DNA from: Silurus meridionalis | Lineage: Eukaryota; Chordata; Actinopteri; Siluriformes; Siluridae | Assembly: GCF_014805685.1 (NCBI RefSeq) | Contig: NC_060893.1 | Location: 19,244,025-19,308,024 of the forward strand | DNA length: 64,000 nucleotides | Direction of reading: 5' to 3' | Shown here: positions 21,489 to 47,800 of the stretch, one piece after another | Layout of the letters: each line of letters starts with the position of its first letter | Numbering within the stretch: the first letter of the stretch is position 1 | The notes under the pieces: generated by a model | Told to the model about the DNA's origin: nothing | Database searches by the model: none | Seen by the model: only the letters and a program-made list of their open reading frames with translations | Made by a program: the position numbers and the translations under genes

Positions 21489-24400
21489 ATGCAGACTGCA
21501 AACCATGACCTGAACAAACAGTGGCAGCAGCAGGCCCGGGCATTGAGTAGAGAAGTTCGAGGAGGTAAGACAAATAGACACCTAAAGAAAAAGCCCTAAA
21601 GAAATGAACAGCAACCTAAAATAGCACAGATTTTTTTGCAACAGTTTAATAAAGTGTTGCACTAATTGCTGTGTTCTCTTTGATTGACGGAGGCAGACAA
21701 GATCAAACGCATGCTATAAGGTCACGTGAGCTACTTCCACTGCCATGACACCCTGTAAACGGAGATGGATCCTCCGTGCAACCAGCACTGTCAAGGAAAC
21801 ACTCCACACATTTGCTTGTTTGTTTTGACTTATTTTCCAGTGACCTCAGCTTTCAGCCATGCTTGGCACTAAACAGCCTCTCGAGCTCAGCTAAATCTGA
21901 TCCACAGCCCCAAATGAGTTCTTGAGAAGCTGCAAACATTAAAAACGTCACTGTGAAGTCATTTTCTCCTGGCAGTTTTTTCATCCCTTAGTCTATTTAT
22001 AGGCCAGTGTCTGTGCAACAGAGTGATATTTAATGGTTGTATGAATGATATTCAAGATCAGTGTCAAGTCTGGGTTAACTGTTCTTTTTACACACACGTC
22101 TTCAAAACTGTGTTTAAAATAGCACAGTGGCACAAAAAAAAAATCACAATTATAGTCAAGCAACAAAAATGTCTAACAATCATAGTGGGGATATTTCTCA
22201 ATGTGTGTTTTGTATGTATTTTAGAGGGCCTGAATCTAGGGAAAAAGGTCAGCACTCCAAAGGATGTAATGATTGAAGAGCTCAACCTGGCATCTAACAG
22301 AGGCTCCCGGATGTTTCAAGAGAGGCAAAAAAGAGTGGACAAATTCACAGTAGAGAACACAGCAGATGCACCTGCCTTTATATATGTAAGACATAAACTT
22401 AGCTACACTCTCTTCTTAATTAAAGACTTTGTATCAGTGTATCAGCACACTGACCGGGTTTTTGGTAGATCAGTGGTTAAGGTTATGGACTACTGATTGG
22501 AAGGTCTGGGTTCAAACCTCAGTGTCCCAAGCTGCTTCTCTTGGGCAATTGAGCAAGAACTATAAGAGTCTGTGGCACTGAATCATGGCTGACCCTTTGT
22601 TTCTCTTTGCTGGTATATGCAAAGAAAGTATTTCACTGTGCTTTAATGTACATATGACAAGTAAAATTTGGATTGGTATCTGTGTTGGGTTCAATGGTAG
22701 TTCATTCCTGGATCATCAGAGAACATTTTAGCTTTAAATATTTTACCAAACAAAGGTCGAATTGCTATAAATTATGCACAGTTTACTCACAAATAAAATA
22801 TAAATGCCTATTTATGACTTAGATGCATAGGGCTTTTCCATTCGCTCATCATCAAATCCGAACTCAGTCCTTTTGATATCATGTCCAGCCATGAGGGTTA
22901 GAAATGAAAGAGAATACAATACAATTAAAGAGGCTTAGGAGAATATGCTTAAAAACAAATCTATTTACAGTGGATTTGATGCAGTGGCTCTAAGTGAATA
23001 GGAAGTCATTTGGGATTAGAGAGTTAATCAGGATGGCTGTTCAAATGTGTTGCAGATGCAAATTCCTGACATTCCTGATAATGTACAGAGCAAACGTGGT
23101 AATGATCAGAAAATTAATGTACACTATATATGTGCCTCAAGTCAAGTCAAGTCAAGTTTATTTGTATAGCGCTTTTCACAACATACATTGTCTCAAAGCA
23201 GCTTTACAGAAATCAACAGTCAAATGCCTGTCAAATACCTCATTGTAAAATTTGCCAAGTAAAATGTAACATTTTGAGGACCCTTTATGCGTTTTATTTA
23301 TTTATTATACAGTAACATACTGCATTAAAAAAAATACTTGTTCGGTACTCGTTAGTTTTAGCACTCGTCACAACTTCCGGGACAAATTACCTACGAGTAC
23401 AGAGGTATTACTGTATTCATAACTTATGCATCTGAAATGCAAGCTGTGGCCGACATGACCCTTATAGTGATGAACAAGTGAACCTAAGTATCATCAACAT
23501 AACAAAGGAAAGGCTAGTAACAGATTTACACCATAATTGAATCATATAATTTGGGAGATTTTTTCTAGAATCTTTCTGATTAAACCTGATCGGATGAATG
23601 CAACCATTGGCTAAGACTGAAGAAGGTGGTTAGGAGAATCTAAAGGCTTGCTGTGTGAAAAGCTTGATATCCAGGCGTATGTGAATTGCAGGGTTTCCAT
23701 AAGTCAGTATATCTTTTAAAAATGATTATGTCAGAAGACCGATTGTTTAGAGGTTTGTTTTGGAATTTTTATTTTTGACAATTGTCAGCATATTTGGTGG
23801 TTATGATGGCAGTTTCTGCAAATAATAATAAGTTATTAAAATGCCAAGTTTCAACAAAGGTATTATTAATGTCTCAGTGGGATCTTTTGACAGAATGACT
23901 TGTTTTCTTGATTGTTACCCAAGCCTACTTAAATAAGGAATCTGAGATTAATGTTGTAATTATGATATTAATTCCCAGAAAAGTGTCTGTGGGATTAGCA
24001 GCAGAGAGCTGCAGTAGCTCAAATTGGGCCCCTTGCAAAAGAACAAATTAGACCCCTTGCAAATTAAACTCATTTTCCAGAGACCTGCTAGAACTCACAC
24101 AACATTTTACTTAAACACTTCATTAATTTGAAAATGTAATAACCTGCCTTAATCAACTACCATAGGACTTGCTTTAATAACATACTGTAGCTAGTAATTA
24201 TTATTATTTTTTTTTTTAATAACCTCTTAATGGCTGTTGTTCTCTTAGGATGGCCTGGATCAGAGGCAGTCCCCGAGCCAGGTCCATTTAGCATCACAAG
24301 CTCAAGGAGGAAAGGAGAACCTGGCATACCCCGTAGCCGGTAAACATAGACTGGTTACCAGTCTGATGGAAACTGTCTCCAAGAAAGGCAGCCCCAGTGT

Positions 24401-26538
24401 ACTTGCTCCAGGTAGAGCAGTGGATCAGTATTAAAGACATACTTTACCAACAAAGGATGACTGCTAAGAAAACTGTAGGGTGTAGGAAATCATATTTTGC
24501 ATAACTGCTTTCTGTTAGCCTTCTCTCATTAGCAGCCATGTTAGCAGTTTTGGGTGAAGCATTGCTTTAATGTTTTTTGTCCCTGGGGAATTCTATAAGA
24601 GATTTGAAGCACAGCAGTTTATGAAGGTTCCTTCAGTTTTGCTGCTACAGATAACTGTTTATAAAACAATTCTGAATAAATTGGTAGATTATTTATAATG
24701 TAGGTTTTGCAAATCCAGTGCACTTGAATAAGTCATACTGTATAGACACATACCTTCGGTTGTTTTACAGTCAGATGACTTTTACTTAACACATATGCTT
24801 GCATTCCTTCTTTGTGAGATCTTTGGCTCACATTATAAGATAATTATAAGCTAATTACTGTTTCTTCTATAGTCCTTAAATAAACTCCATCTCTCCTTTC
24901 ACTGTGGTGAACCTTATGCGGTCCTGGGAAGAGGGATAGGAAGTGAGGGGCACAGAATGTCTTACACTGAATGTGTGAGCTAAGCCATGATGCATTACAT
25001 GAAAAGTTAGATTGAAATTCTATTGAAACACTGAAACACAGTGCTGTGCCAATCTACAACTGGAATGGGTCATATTATTGTTACTCTGAAGTACCACTGA
25101 ATGTTCATGAAAACAGTTTGGCTATAATAATTTTTTTAAACGACTGATGATTGTTGTCTGTACTTCTTTGATACCACCAGGCTACTCTGGCCCTTTGAAA
25201 GAAATTCCTCGTGAAAAATTCAACATTACAGTAATTCCCAGATCTTACTGTTCACCATGGAGAGAGGCATTGTGGGGCAACGAAGAGTTACTGTCCTCCA
25301 TGAACCCGCAGCTCCCTCAACCAGAGAAACTTCAGCCTGCAAACTACAGATGCTTCAACAGGTATGTGACTAAACTCCCAGATCTTCATTCAACCATAAA
25401 CTAACTGTTTTATAATTATACTAGTACATTTAAAATGCTTCAAGAACAGGTGGACACCCTCTCAGGAGTGTCTTCTAGAAATCATCAAAAACGCCAAAAT
25501 TAAAAATGAGGATTGACTGACTACTACATGCTGAAGGATAAAGCTACTGATGAATACAAGACACACTGGCATCAGTCTCATAGGCAAGCCACCTTTTGTC
25601 ACCCTCCATGTAGGGCTAAAGAATCATTGAGAAGAAGGTCTAAAAATAAAAATTTCATCAAAAGAGGCTGACAGGAGATGCCCAAGGTTTATTCTTCGCA
25701 AAAGCGAAATGTGTGAATTGAAGTGGTGACAGGGGTTGGTTAGGGGTTTCAGCTCAGTGATACCTTGTTCATAGTGAATTTCTGCCCTAAATAGACCCAC
25801 CAGATACCAACGCTATCAGATTGTGATCTCCAGATATCTGTGGAGTTAACATCATTGGTTTTCCGTGATGTCTTTCTGCAATCAGAGTCTCTCAGAATGG
25901 AAATAGACACCAAGGACATGTTAAAAACAGAAGTCATGAACTGTAGGTCTCCCTCTCAGGCCTCTCAGAGCTTTCACATTAGCACAACAGGTGTCTCTGT
26001 TCCAGATCCTAGTGTGGTCAGTGGTGAAAGTAGAAATTCCAGGATGGATCACTTATGTATTATGTGTAGCAAAGGTTCCTAAGCCTGGTCCTGGAGTACC
26101 CCTGCCCCTGCCCATGCCCCTGCCCATGCTCCTAACATGCCCGGTTAAGAAAATAAAGAATCATCAACTCACAGTTGAAATGGGTGTTAGAACAGGGCAT
26201 AATCTGGGACCAGGGTTTAAGAGCTGTGCTCTACGGTGTGTCACACCAGAGTCCAATATAACACTGTTTTCTAAAAGGGTTCTTGCAAAAAAAATCAAAT
26301 AGAAATTTAACCACTAAATAAACATCTAATTTCCATCCATGTTGTTTTTCCTATCAGAGCTGCAGTACCATTTGGGGGTCCAAATGCACAGAGGGTTATT
26401 TCTACTGTCAACTTTGAAGCAATGGAGCCCCAGAATTTGCCTGGATCCACCGTGGAGACGTTGATCAAACGGCCCAACTTTAACAGAGCACCTCGTGGCT
26501 GGGCCGGTGGTTACTTACCTGAGTCAAATGAACTCTAA
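21489..26538 (+). CDS. myoz3: Myozenin (FATZ/calsarcin family), complete, five coding exons
   Basis: Exons 21489-21564, 22225-22385, 24249-24411, 25181-25361 and 26358-26538 join in frame into 253 residues. All junctions are GT-AG; the start ATG has A at -3. Family landmarks are [18 protein letters not shown] (27-44), then [20 protein letters not shown], and [18 protein letters not shown] in the middle. [13 protein letters not shown] and [19 protein letters not shown] are at the C-terminus. Myozenins anchor in the striated-muscle Z-disc, binding alpha-actinin, filamin, telethonin and calcineurin. The C-terminal ESNEL resembles the E-[ST]-[DE]-[DE]-L PDZ-ligand of myozenins, with Asn at one acidic position. 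PFGGP and LPES.EL favour MYOZ3 (human about 251 residues). The central [10 protein letters not shown] block is closer to MYOZ2, so the paralogue call is less certain than the family. Introns carry a SINE and LINE tail. Confidence 0.88.
21993..22002 (+). promoter_or_regulatory. Candidate MEF2 site in myozenin intron 1
   Basis: CTATTTATAG is an exact match to the MEF2 consensus YTA(W)4TAR. It lies about 430 bp after exon 1 of a striated-muscle gene, in a repeat-free stretch (about 21660-22020) that also has a CACGTG E-box (TCACGTGAGC near 21722). A 10-bp match can occur by chance, but the location makes it worth listing. Confidence 0.35.
22440..22690 (+). mobile_element. tRNA-derived SINE in myozenin intron 2
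   Basis: A-box-like GTAGATCAGTGGTTAAGG and B-box GGGTTCAAACCTC. The tail has GTATTTCACTGTGCTTTAAT, then GACAAGTAAAATTTGGATTG. Same family as 1268-1482. Confidence 0.7.
23140..23225 (-). repeat. LINE 3'-end fragment
   Basis: A (CAAGT)n start, then TTATTTGTATAGCGCTTTTC and TTGTCTCAAAGCAGCTTTAC, the reverse complement of the tail at 8870-8936. It sits in myozenin intron 2. Confidence 0.55.
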
Positions 26539-26789
26539 GCTCATGAGGGATCAAAGCCCTGTCTACAGTTTAGCTATTGCTGAAAGCTTGTTGGACTCAC
26601 TTTTCTGGTGTTTTTTTATCATTAACAAAGCCTGTGGGATTGCTGCAGAAGGCAGAATATCAGATTTCAGTCATACAGTCATGGAACCCTGTTGGTACTA
26701 GAAAAATGTTGCGGCTGAATATTTGTAGTAGGTATTAACTGTGGCATAAAAGCTTAAGATGAATGCACTGTTACATAAGAAAAAAAAAT

Positions 26790-27015
26790 AGAATAGAAAA
26801 TAGAAAATATACTTTATTTGTCACACATACATTACAGCACAGTGAAATTTGTTCTTTCGCATATCCCAGCTTGCTCAGAAGCTAGGGTCAGAGCACAGGG
26901 TCGGCCATGTTACAGCGCACCTGGAGCAAAGGGCCTGGCTCAAGGGCCCAGACTGGCTGCTTAAACCCCCATCTTTCAATCAGTAAGAAGCTTAACCACT
27001 GAGCTACCAATCACC
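26790..27015 (-). mobile_element. tRNA-derived SINE, reverse orientation
   Basis: It starts with the tail complement (TATACTTTATTTGTCACACA, ACAGCACAGTGAAATTTG) and ends with the head complement (TTAACCACTGAGCTACCAAT). Same family as 1268-1482. Confidence 0.7.
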
Positions 27016-27887
27016 TTAGTAGTAATAGTAATTCAAAAAGATGGCAGAATATGATTCTCAGTGAAATGTTGTGTCAGTTTGACCTGAAAAGAGCAATATA
27101 CTTGAATGACTGAAATCTTAATCAATAGCATTATAATCTTCAACAATGTCTAAAATGTATTTTTATAATTAAATCAAATTTTGTAATTGAAATCAGTCTG
27201 CATGTTGATCGATTCTTGTTCCTTTAATGGTTTCCACATTACCCACAAGGTCATCAACTGCCTCACTTAGCGTTCACGTCAACTTTAACTAAAGATGGCA
27301 ATGTAGCAGCCCTTCAGTCTGTCCAGCTCTCTTACCTCCTTTCCTGCTCACTATACTCAAACAGATAAGGTTTTAAAGTTTCAACATTTGCCACCTTGTA
27401 GATCCTGAATTAGCAAAATAGACTCTCTTTTGTAACTCAACACAACCATACAGCCACCTTGTACTTTGGAACTTTGACTTCAATGCAATGGATTTCTTAT
27501 GAATATGACATCAAACTTCATTGTATTATGTTGCATGAGAAAATAAACTTTTGCTCATTTGTTTTAGATTTATGAAATTAAGAAGTAAGAAATCTTCTAT
27601 TAAACACCATTGTAAATTTGCTAGAAATGTGTTCCTGTGATGTCCATGTAAACATCAAAACATATTTATCAGAGTGGGGAGTTTTATTTTATTGTTTTCA
27701 CAATGTATTGTAATCTTTTGTAAAGTAAGCAAACAGTGGAAATCAGAGAAATTATAACCACTGGCTTAGTCATACCATGTCTTTGACAGCTGATTATTGA
27801 GTGACAGCAAAATCCGAACAAAAAAAACCAAACTTGATTTGACAGCCACTAATCAGCTGGAATAAACATAAATATACTCATAAAAAA

Positions 27888-27889
<2 letters not shown>

Positions 27890-27953
<64 letters not shown>
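27890..27953. repeat. (TG)n(TA)n microsatellite
   Basis: Seven TG units followed by about 25 TA units. Confidence 0.9.
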
Positions 27954-27956
<3 letters not shown>

Positions 27957-28083
27957 TATTTTTTTTTTATTTTTTTTTGTAGAATATTTATGTTTAGTCC
28001 AGCTGATCAGTGGCAATAGAATATAGGGATAAAAAATAAAGTAAATAAATAACAAAAGTATAATGTATAAGACCTGGAAGTGA

Positions 28084-28400
28084 TGCTACCTGGAAGTGAT
28101 GCTACCCGTCAGAACGCTCTCAATGGTGCAAACGTAAAAGGTTCTTAGCGCCTGAGAGGGTAGTTTAAAGTCCCTTAAGCATCTCAGATGGTACAGACGC
28201 TGCTGGGCCTTCTTCACCAGGGTGATGATGTGGCAGGACCAAGACAGGTACTGTGTAATGTGAACACCTAGGTACCGGAAACTGTCCACTCTCTCCACTG
28301 GGGTCTCATCAATGTTTAGGTTTTGGTATCACCGCTCCTGTTTCGTGCTGAAGTCCACCATCAACTACTTAGTCTTGCTACCGTTCAGGAGAAGATTATA
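28084..28400 (-). pseudogene. Non-LTR retrotransposon ORF2 fragment
   Basis: The minus-strand frame reads VDSFRYLGVHITQYLSWSCH, then VKKAQQRLYHLRCLRDFKLP. This is the conserved block downstream of the reverse transcriptase in L2/Rex1/CR1-type fish LINEs. Only about 70 codons remain open. It lies beside the broken end of the pogo-like element at 28415, which may mark a rearrangement junction. Confidence 0.75.
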
Positions 28401-28414
28401 TAACTACACTACAC

Positions 28415-28983
28415 TATAATGCCTACACTGAAACTAATGAACTTTACACAGGATTTAACGAAAGACAGTGTCTGTTACACGGCTTGTATCTAAACAGTAG
28501 CCTACCAAGAAAGTTCACTGTCTTCCTGTTTTCTTTCACAACAATTTCTCTCGAGAGTTTATCTTTTGGCATCGTCGTGTGTTTAAAAATCACCATCGGT
28601 GAAGCTTTTCTCCCAATGCCGAAACACAGGTGAAGTGTGTTTTTTCATGCTCGGTTGTTTTCAACGTGACGAATGATTCACATTTCCTGTAGACCGTCCG
28701 AGTGAGCGGCAGGTCAAACGTCAAAGGAACATCATCCATATTTATGATGTGGTGCGGCCCGATTCAGTGGGAGCGCATCTGATTTAATATAAAGAGTTTC
28801 ATTAGTTCACCTGAACCCGTTCAGCAATTTCATTGGTCTAATGTTATGGGGCTCAGGTTTTTGGCTTGAAGTTTGTGAAACCGAGAAAAACCCAGGAAAA
28901 ATCCATAAATTAGCCGCTTCGTTGTTTAAGCCGCGGGGTTCAAAGCGTGGGAAAAAAGTGTCTTATAGTCTGGAAAATACGGT
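28415..28983 (-). mobile_element. Pogo/Tigger-like DNA element, one end missing
   Basis: It ends with AGTCTGGAAAATACGGTA, the complement of the tip that opens the element at 32432. The interiors match in opposite orientation (CTCTCGAGAG hairpin, GCATCTGATTTAATATAAAG, TGTCTGTTACACGGCTTGTA). Its other tip is absent. Confidence 0.7.
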
Positions 28984-29819
28984 AATAATAATGACCCAGA
29001 TTTGATGTACATGACTTAGCTTTGTATTCATAAGTGCTTAGCTAGAATTCATAAGTGATTATCCTGTAAACACACTCAGCAGGCCATTATTATGTGAATT
29101 ACAGAAATATATAAAGGACTTTGCAATATTAATTTCATTTCATTACTTGTGATTACTAAGGTTGCTTGCGTTTAAACATTCATTATGGAATACGAGCAGG
29201 CAATAGTAGTGTGTACTGGGCTTTCACTATTCAATATCGCCACCTTGTGTAAAGCTGCATGCATTACAGATTTACTCAGGACAGGCTCTATTTAAACATC
29301 ACACAGGTATTAAAACTTTTTAACGTGACTTTTCACTGTATAATAAAATGTTCCCTCCCACACTTGGTCTCTGGTTCAATTCTGTTCCTTTTACCACTAG
29401 AAATATGCCAGAAAGCAGATTAAATATGCTAAAACAAGTGTAACAGTGCTTGGTGATGGACTGATGTTCCACCCTGGGTGTACAGAATTGTCTGAGTTTA
29501 AAAGTGTAATAATGTTATACTGTAAAAACAACTAAGACCCTAATAAGAAAAAAACAAGTTGTTTAATTCACATCCCCATTTCATGTCTAAATAGTGATGT
29601 GTTGTAATCTTAAAAATCTACATTTGATGTTAAATATTTTAAATGTGCAGGTTACTTGACAGAATTCATTATTATTACACACTTGGTTAAGAACAATTTA
29701 AAATTATAGTACAAGCATCATGGATAACAGCATAAAGTTCAATTAAATGAAAAATCTTATGCAAATGACAAACAATTCTGTGCCTCTTACTTTGAGGTAA
29801 CAGTCTGGTTGGGAAAGTC

Positions 29820-30250
29820 AGGTGTCCCTATAATATAGATTTAAACTAGAAGACCCAAAACTGTTATTAATGACAATGCACAGTGCACAAAGCATGGTCA
29901 TTGAGATATGATTTACATGATTGGTTTGGAAGAGTTTTATATAAGTGGCCTGTTATAGAGCTCTAAACTTAAACCTACTGAACACTGGAACACTGACTGC
30001 ACCACAGATCTCCTCAACCTACATCAGTACCTGACTTTATTAACACCCTTCTGGCTTAATAAGTACAAATCTCCACAAACACACTCCAAAATCTAGAGGA
30101 ACATTTTTCCAGAAGAGTTGGGATTATTATAACAGCAAATGGTGACTAAACATGGAATGAGATGTTCAAAAGGCAAATATGAATCTTGTGTATCCAGTAT
30201 ATCCTTTATGTGTATCCAGTATACATATTAAATACTATGTCAATTGATCC
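29820..30250 (+). mobile_element. Eroded Tc1-like element fragment
   Basis: Landmarks CACACTCCAAAATCTAGAGG and CAGAAGAGTTGGGATTATTA place it in the family of 13085-13325. Faint transposase-like wording (CTGAACACTGGAACACTGAC) is interrupted by stops. Confidence 0.5.
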
Positions 30251-32224
30251 ACAAAACAAACCCACTTCTTTTTAGCTTTGTTTAATTTAGCTGTCAGTCA
30301 GTGACATTTAACTTCAGATGTTCACATTTTGTTACAACAATATCCATCTTTCACACAACTCATACACATCAATAGCTTGCATTAATATACATGACAAAGC
30401 AATATTCATGTGCATATGAATATTAGGATTTTGTGAAATGTAATCCCACACACGTACATCAAAACATGCAGTGGACACCTTGTTGCTCAAGGCTTTAAAC
30501 TAAACCTTTCATAGTCCAGAAACATGAGAACAAAAAGATTTGCAATGATTTACAGATAAAGCTGTTGAAAAGCATAACTGTACAAGAAAACCAGGTCAGG
30601 ACAAATAAGTTTAGTGCTAAAAACATTCCAATAACTCAAACCAAACCAGGCAAGTTTAAAACTACTGTGAACCCAGAAACATTGTGATTAATTTCTTAAT
30701 CAAGCACATATAAAACTCCAAAAAAATGAAATCAATAAACACTAATATTATTAACACAAAAAAACATAAATAGTCAATATTGAGCTGCGCTCTTGAGATG
30801 GCAACATATTAGGGATGTTTTGCTATGGCCTAGGGAATGCATGCTAAGGATCCTTTTTGAAATCAAGCAGCACAGAACATACAACTGTTCAGCACACAGT
30901 TTCTATAAACATTATATGATCACATGGCTTTGTTGGTAAGGAGTGCAATTATATAGCACAAAGCTTAATGGCTTCATCGCCTTCCTGACAGGCCTGAGAG
31001 ACAGAATGCGACACTATGCAAGTCGAGTATGCAGAGTATGCATCGTCCTTTACAGTCTTTTTCAGCTTGAATTATTGAAATACTCAAGGTGCTTCCAAAC
31101 TAATCCCAACCTAAAACAGCAAAGAATTTCAATTTAAAGTTCACTTAGAAACGTACAAAAATAAGGGCAGTTGTTGCGATCACTCAGTACAATGTGTAGT
31201 AGAATGTTTCATGAATTTGAGTGAAATCAAGACGTCTCTAAATTAGGCTCCATATCCAGAACATTTGTTCTTGCAGAAAAACTACTTTAATTCTGAGTAA
31301 ATTTTGTTATACATTTGATCGATTTATGGATTGGAATTTGACTGCCCTTTGGCTTCCATTCTATAGTAAAGAATAAGATTTTCTGCTATATTCTAAGCTG
31401 CAGTGGGAACTGTTGGAAACTTCTTGTCCGTGATAATCTCATATGCTTCAGGCACAGTAGGTTCAGATTGTGCTTAAAAAAATAAAAAATAATAAAAATA
31501 AAATAAAATACACGTGTATTCCTTTATGTAAATGTCTTCTTTTCACAACAATCAGATCATAAAGTAATAAAAATGTATGTTAAGTCACACAGGCAAAGAC
31601 GAGTGTGTACGTTTTTTCTCAATTTAAATTTATGGACCTCGGGTCAAGGTAATGTGTAGCTACGAAATGGTTCTGTGAGAGCATCTCTCACATTTTACTT
31701 GTGCTACATACAAAAAAAAGGAAGTGACTGATATCGTTTAATCATATTGTTCCATTCGATACGCTTTTGCATCAGTGTTTATCCTGTAATGGTGAGGTTC
31801 TGTTATCTGTCTCAGCTGAGCAGATAGCTTTAAAATCAGGGCCAGTCTTTATCCTGGCACAGTCGACTACTCAAGCAGCATCTTTGGCAAAAAAAAAAAT
31901 GTAAAGCTTTTTTTCCCCCACCCAAAAGCACCATGCTCAGGTCTCTTGGCTAAATTGGCATCAAGTATTAAAAGCTTTCTGTTTTTGGATCTAATGCAGC
32001 ATTCTGAGGGCATCTGAGATTTCAGACCTGAGGTTTAAAGCCCCGAAGGGTTAAAAGTGTGACAATGTGTTCTCTTGATTCTGATGCATATATATGAAAG
32101 CCAGTGGATATATTGTGTGGTAAGGCACAGTTCCATTCGAGAGAACTAGAAGAATAACAATTGGGACAGAAAAACAGTTAGCGTTATGTGTCTGCATTCT
32201 ATCAACTCAGTTCTGGAATCGCCT

Positions 32225-44573
<12,349 letters not shown>

Positions 44574-44796
44574 CTTTCTCTGATAATGGATCTGGAAGTG
44601 ATACAGATTCAACATTAAACCCTGGATTGACTCTGTGTAGACGCATGTACATGAAAAGTCGGTGCAAGAGAACGTTTATAATTATGACAATTTAACTCAT
44701 AAGAAATCTATGCAGAATTAAAGATATGTTTTGTCTTCCCACTTCCAAGTTAAATTAAATGCAGGATAAACCTTCCAGTAATGCAGCTCTTCTATT

Positions 44797-44843
<47 letters not shown>

Positions 44844-47800
44844 ATTTTTAATAGGGAGACATTATTTTTAATTGTGCATTTTATGCATGTTCTATTGCTT
44901 TAATATGAAATGTCAAGATTTCACTAAATGTACTTGAGATTTGTGTGTATGTGAAGTGATTATGAGATTTATTCACAGCGATCTCTAATATAAAACTGCA
45001 ACAACATAAGTGTCTCCCTATACATATACTTCACACACTATGGGGCTCTAAATCTAAAAATCCAACTAAACAGATTTTCATTAATACAAACTAAATGCTC
45101 CTGTATATGATCTACAAATATCTTCTCTTGTCCAGCTTGAGAAAACAGGCCCAATGCTTTACATTAGCAGAGAATTGATTATGCAATTGAGAAATTGCCA
45201 TCAAATCTTATTAAAACTATATCTATAAAACTATAAAATACATGCATAAATAAGGACAAATAAGACATTCAGATAGAAAATAAATTGATGTCACCCCATT
45301 TTAAAAAATAGACGTGAAATGAATGATTGCTGATGTGCTTCAATGACTGATCTTCATTAGAAGATTTACCCTGTGTTTAATTTAACTTAAAAGTGGGATG
45401 TAAAAATAAAAGTAATAAAAAATGTTCTACTTTTTATTAGCCATTGTACAATCAGTATTCAAAAATATTCCCAAATCTCTACTTATACACCGCCACTGAA
45501 CATCACCATTAAACAATTGCTATTGTTTTTTTATTTTCCTGAAGGAATACAAATGAAAAATAACCACCACAATATTTAAACGGTTTATATGGCAAGTTGT
45601 TATATGATCACATTACGATCAAGTTACCAACAAATCTATTGTCTTTTACATGGAGCCTGCAAAATATCTCAGAATGATGCACCTGCAAAACCCAACCAGA
45701 ATTCCCACAATCCTCAGCTCTCACCCTACAGCATGCTTATAAAGATTAAATGCAGACTTAATTGTACTTTTTTGTTTTCTTTGCGTGCAAAAACGAAGTG
45801 TGTCTCAGCTGAACGTCTTTGCCATTCAACAAATTACACAAAGAGAACTCTGCAATAATTGGCCAGACACGACCTTCTCAAGTGCTCATGGTTCAATGAG
45901 CAAGGGTCATATTGCTGATTGAGCTATCAGATGTTTTGTAATGCTATCGCAATCTGTCACAAGTGTGGTTTGTCTCAAATAGTCTTTACAGCTTACCTTT
46001 GACCCAAAAACCTGGGATTACACTTGCAGAATTCTCACACCAGTGTACTGACTTATTGGAAATGAACTATACAGTACAAAAATACAAAACAAAATCAGGC
46101 ATGTGTTCGTCATAAAATAATATCAAATATGAACTTAATTTAATACTTTGAATATTTAAACATGTGAAAACAAATGTTAACAAAATCCAGTCTAATGTTT
46201 TCCTTTACATGGAGAAGGTCAAAAAGTCAACCCAGTCTGTACTACATACTCGTTCATGTTCTACTCTAATACAGGCAAAACAGTTTTGCATTAACATTCA
46301 TAATAAAACTGATCACAGAAAATAGATCTTATCAAATCCAGGCTTAAACCACATTCTGGCATGAACTAGCTGTATAGTTTCCTAATGTTTCTTTGAATAG
46401 ATACAATTAATTTAGCATTTCTAGAAAAACACTAATGAACCAGCTTTAGGATGTATTTACTAAAAAACTTCTACCTGCTGTATAACTTAAACAAAACAAA
46501 CAAGAACCTCTCTCTTTTTTTTTTATCAGGCTAACCATTTTGGGTGCACCATAAATCTTTTTTTTTTTTTATTCAGCCCACAGTCTACAACTTTAGCTTA
46601 TTTTGTTTAAACACTTTACTGTTGCCTCAGAAAAGCAAACATATAAAGCTATTGACACATATACACAAGGTCTTGGCCAACAGCCACAAAAGTCATTCGA
46701 TTTGTGTATCTTAGCTTGTTGTAGAGTATCAAATACAGATAACAGCAGCATCTCCCATGGTGTCAAAACTAGCAAATATGAAACAGAAACCCAGGTCAAA
46801 ATCAGACAGTGTTACTGTAGCACAATAGCCCTACTTTGGGATGAGTCATGCTGTCTGATAATTTACACAAAGCACCCTTGGTAGGCGTGATTCAGAGAGA
46901 TATTGTGCGAGTGTGTGTATAAATATATATGACTGTGTGTTTCCACAACACAGCATGTTTCACCCGGTCAGGACACACTGCCCCTTTCACCGGTCACCTA
47001 GTTTTATTACTACCACTCAAATATTGGTCCTGGTCAAGATGTTTCACTCATGCTAAATAAAGTTTGCAATTATAGAGAAAACAGCATTAAAATCCAGAAG
47101 AATAAAGCCTAATTCAAATAAAAATATTGCTTATACACAAATGGCAACAAAATCTGGCTTGGCAGTCAGCAAAACCCATATCCTGCTCTTACACCTGAAA
47201 AAATATTTGCAGGTCCCAAAACACTGAAAAGACAATCATGATCCAAAACAAAAGCAAGTCACCTGAGTCAAGAGCGAATTGGGGTTGTGGATTCCTGAAC
47301 AGGCTGACCAGAGTGACAGGAAGCATTAACTGACACCTATCAGCATCAAAGTGGCCGAGTTTATGCGTTACTGCAGCAGGCAATGCAAATCCGAAGGTCA
47401 AACTCGGACCTGCCCCTTCCTCATCTTATTGGATGACCTGCCTTTAAAATGCGCCGTGTCAGCCAGGATATCGGGGCTCTGCGGATAACAGACCTCAAAG
47501 TTCTATTATTAACAATTTAGTTAAAGGACAACCAAAGCCTATGTAACAAAAAAAGCTCTCCTGACAACTCTATGCCACCTCGTTCCTTGAGCAACTCATT
47601 GCAAAGTCATTGAATCAATCAAGAAATTGCTTTAATGCCGTGGAGAAAAGTTTAAAATGTTACTGATTACCTCTCTCTCTAATGTCACTACAGAGGCAGT
47701 GACTCCATCATCGCCTAGTCGACTTCCTCGTCTAATTACAGTACGCTCACTCAGAGGTCAGAGGCAGAAGTTGAAGAAGTTCTGCACATGTACATAATCA

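Larger units (their letters stand above)
26539..32224. other. Intergenic region between myozenin and acsl1
   Basis: Holds the myozenin 3' UTR, a SINE (26790-27015), a (TG)n(TA)n tract, a LINE fragment (28084-28400), half a pogo-like element (28415-28983) and an eroded Tc1 fragment (29820-30250). The lower-repeat stretch from about 30300 to 32224 lies directly downstream of the acsl1 stop on the minus strand and is a plausible acsl1 3' UTR. I did not find a decisive poly(A) signal. No further coding exons seen. Confidence 0.5.

Noticed and set aside
25840..26082. 80-residue + strand frame in the last myozenin intron
   Set aside because: Not in phase with flanking exons, no recognisable family and no splice signals in usable positions. 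It could be a decayed repeat.
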